Source of the DNA: Nymphalis io
Taxonomy: Eukaryota; Arthropoda; Insecta; Lepidoptera; Nymphalidae
Length of the DNA: 64,000 nt
Assembly: GCF_905147045.1 (NCBI RefSeq)
Contig: NC_065917.1
Coordinates: 1,690,501-1,754,500 of the forward strand
Direction of reading: 5' to 3'
Below, one piece after another: positions 62,640-64,000 of this stretch. Numbering within the stretch: the first letter of the stretch is position 1; each line of letters opens with the position of its first letter. A program made the position numbers and the translations under genes. The notes under the pieces are model-generated. The model made no database searches and was not told the DNA's origin. It was given only the letters and a program-made list of their open reading frames with translations.

Positions 62640-62800
62640 AGAGCTGGCGCTTATTTAGCGCAAGGGCTGAGTCTAGTGATGCAGAGAGGCAATAGTGCCA
62701 GCGTCTCGGGTACAATGCCACAGGGCAATCTTTTCAGACGGCGTGTTTTTGCTATAAATTTGTAATGTGTATTTTGTTTTTTTTTTTTATATTATAAATA
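62640..62800 (-). repeat. Family I repeat, inverted copy
   Basis: GATGCAGAGAGGCAATAGTG, GGGTACAATGCCACAGGGCA and TTGCTATAAATTTGTAATGT mirror 12720-12900. Confidence 0.6.
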
Positions 62801-62845
62801 TGACTACATAGTGTCGTAAATAAAGATAGTTTTTATAATTTATGA

Positions 62846-62985
62846 CCCATAGAATTTCGCACTTTAAGAAAATATTAACCATACCTTACATCGCCAATGC
62901 GACCAAACTAGGGAACTAAGATGTTGCTCAAAATTAAAGGGGAACATAACAATATTTAGTATGTACTTTGACGGTAAAATATGTG
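62846..62985 (-). mobile_element. Family A element, degenerate
   Basis: TTACATCGCCAATGCGACCA and AGGGAACTAAGATGTTGCTC. Confidence 0.5.
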
Positions 62986-63021
62986 ACTTTTAAATGGTAT
63001 TGATGGATACGTGAGCAAGTA

Positions 63022-63206
63022 ACAGTCTGTGAATATCCCACTGCTGGGCTAAGACCTCCTCTCCCTTTGAGGAGAAGGTTTGAAGTTTATTCCACTACGC
63101 TGCTTCTATGCGGGTAGGTGGAATACACATGTGGCAGAATTTCAGTGAAATTAGACACATGCAGATTTCCTCACGATGTTTTCCTTTACCGACGAACACG
63201 ATATAT
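63022..63206 (-). mobile_element. Family B SINE, tail and body only
   Basis: Tail CCCACTGCTGGGCTAAGACC in reverse, body to TTCCTCACGATGTTTTCCTT; the tRNA head is missing. Confidence 0.7.
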
Positions 63207-63426
63207 TGGTTTCATTTTCCACACTTTGTTAGATGTAAGCAACACCTTATCTGGTTGTAAGTGATGTATTTTCTGACTCTTAACTTAAACTTAAGAACTT
63301 ATTTGTATTTTCTTTTACGCAATTGTTAAAGATTTTGTAATTTACTTAAGCATACCATGTAACTGAAATTTTGTACTCTAGTTACTAATCTTTTGGTTTT
63401 TTTTATCATCAAGATAACCATGGCAG

Positions 63427-63552
63427 AAAGCCGAAAGAGCCTCTTTTCCACACGGGCATCTGTGCTCAAAATACAAATGTGTCCCCATTGGAGACCAATG
63501 CGAAATGTGTGTTCTGCACATATTAAATATTGAGTCAAACTTTGTTAAATAG
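63427..63552 (+). CDS. Possible last exon of a small cysteine-rich protein
   Basis: After a pyrimidine-rich tract (about 63391-63406) and CAG at 63424-63426, 41 codons are open to TAG: KAERASFPHGHLCSKYKCVP and then IGDQCEMC with four cysteines. The pattern C-x4-C-x6-C-x2-C with KCVP resembles small secreted cysteine-rich domains. The acceptor is unusual (another AG lies closer to the pyrimidine tract), no upstream exon was found, and the other two forward frames from that AG also run for 25 or more codons. It may well be chance. Confidence 0.22.
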   Translation, partial: KAERASFPHGHLCSKYKCVPIGDQCEMCVLHILNIESNFVK

Positions 63553-64000
63553 TGTGAACTAGAGGCGAATCCAAAAGGCGTCATTAAGACAATTTACATA
63601 CCAGTTTTTTATTGCTTCATTATTATTTTTGTTGCTAAAATCAATGCGAAAGTAACCTGTAATTTAACCATTTATATTTATAATATAATATTTATTATTT
63701 ATATTTTGAACAATAATTGCTATATACCTTCAAATTGATTGATGTGTCCTTTGTTGGCCTTTTAAATAAATATTTTTTTATCTACCCAGGATCTGAACCC
63801 AGTAACTCGTCTCTAACCACTATACTAAAACAATTTTGAGTATATAAAAAAACCCATAAAACTCTCGCACCGAATTTAAACGCTACATTCGTTTCACACG
63901 CGCTATAAATAAACTTAACTACAATTTTATTCATAGATATTTTTCCGTATAATAACCTACTATAATTTAAAGAAATATATATATGTATTCTATTATATAC
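63553..64000. other. Non-coding stretch at the window edge
   Basis: AT-rich. CCCAGGATCTGAACCCAGTA with CTAACCACTATACTAAAAC near 63785-63832 looks like a minus-strand tRNA-like SINE head. Otherwise nothing recognised. Confidence 0.35.

Overview
The window is a gene-poor, strongly AT-rich stretch of an insect nuclear genome. The repeat content (several tRNA-derived SINEs, Helitron-like mini elements, RTE and other non-LTR retrotransposon pieces of the style found in butterflies and moths) points to Lepidoptera. This assignment comes from pattern recognition, not a database search. There are no bacterial operons, rRNA genes, free-standing tRNA genes or CRISPR arrays.

Host genes. One host gene is well supported: a five-exon plus-strand gene (coding exons 22673-22970, 24544-24816, 25283-25424, 26820-26980 and 27611-27741). 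Spliced in silico, it stays in frame for 334 residues: a signal peptide, an acidic/polar linker and two six-cysteine Kazal-like domains. Its four introns are full of transposon debris, while the exons stay open. A second, weak host candidate is a cysteine-rich terminal exon at 63427-63552.

Autonomous elements. Two full-length RTE-type non-LTR retrotransposons are present, each bounded by an 11-bp target-site duplication. RTE-1 (3369-6578) has an intact 987-codon endonuclease/reverse-transcriptase ORF and looks recently active: a 5'-truncated copy at 58812-59186 differs from it at one base and has its own 11-bp duplication. RTE-2 (9512-12697) is a related family whose ORF is broken by several frameshifts. 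Shorter RTE pieces lie at 28876-28961 and 59236-59400. Degraded 3' ends of other LINEs occur at 2419, 18553, 25128, 28180, 45540, 47803 and 53915.

Small dispersed repeats fill most of the rest. Names are local to this report. Family A is about 290 bp, starts ACTGGTGGTAG, ends in an A-rich tail and has some 25 copies or pieces. Family B is a tRNA-derived SINE of about 300 bp with A and B boxes; its 3' end matches the RTE 3' end. Family C is a tRNA-derived SINE of about 375 bp with an (ATT)n tail. Family D is a tRNA-derived SINE of about 270 bp, also with an (ATT)n tail. Family E is a MITE with TTACATACG inverted ends. Families F to M and X are other dispersed repeats. Many short Helitron-like pieces are also present. 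One repeat carrying the palindrome ATGACGTCAT has expanded locally into a 24-bp tandem array at 46890-47180.

How the parts fit. RTE-1 supplies the only apparently intact reverse transcriptase, and family B appears to use its 3' tail. Family A shares a 3' stem motif with a different LINE group. The window therefore reads as a layered transposon landscape with nested insertions around one small secreted-protein gene. Repeat coordinates are by eye and may be off by a few bases to a few tens of bases.
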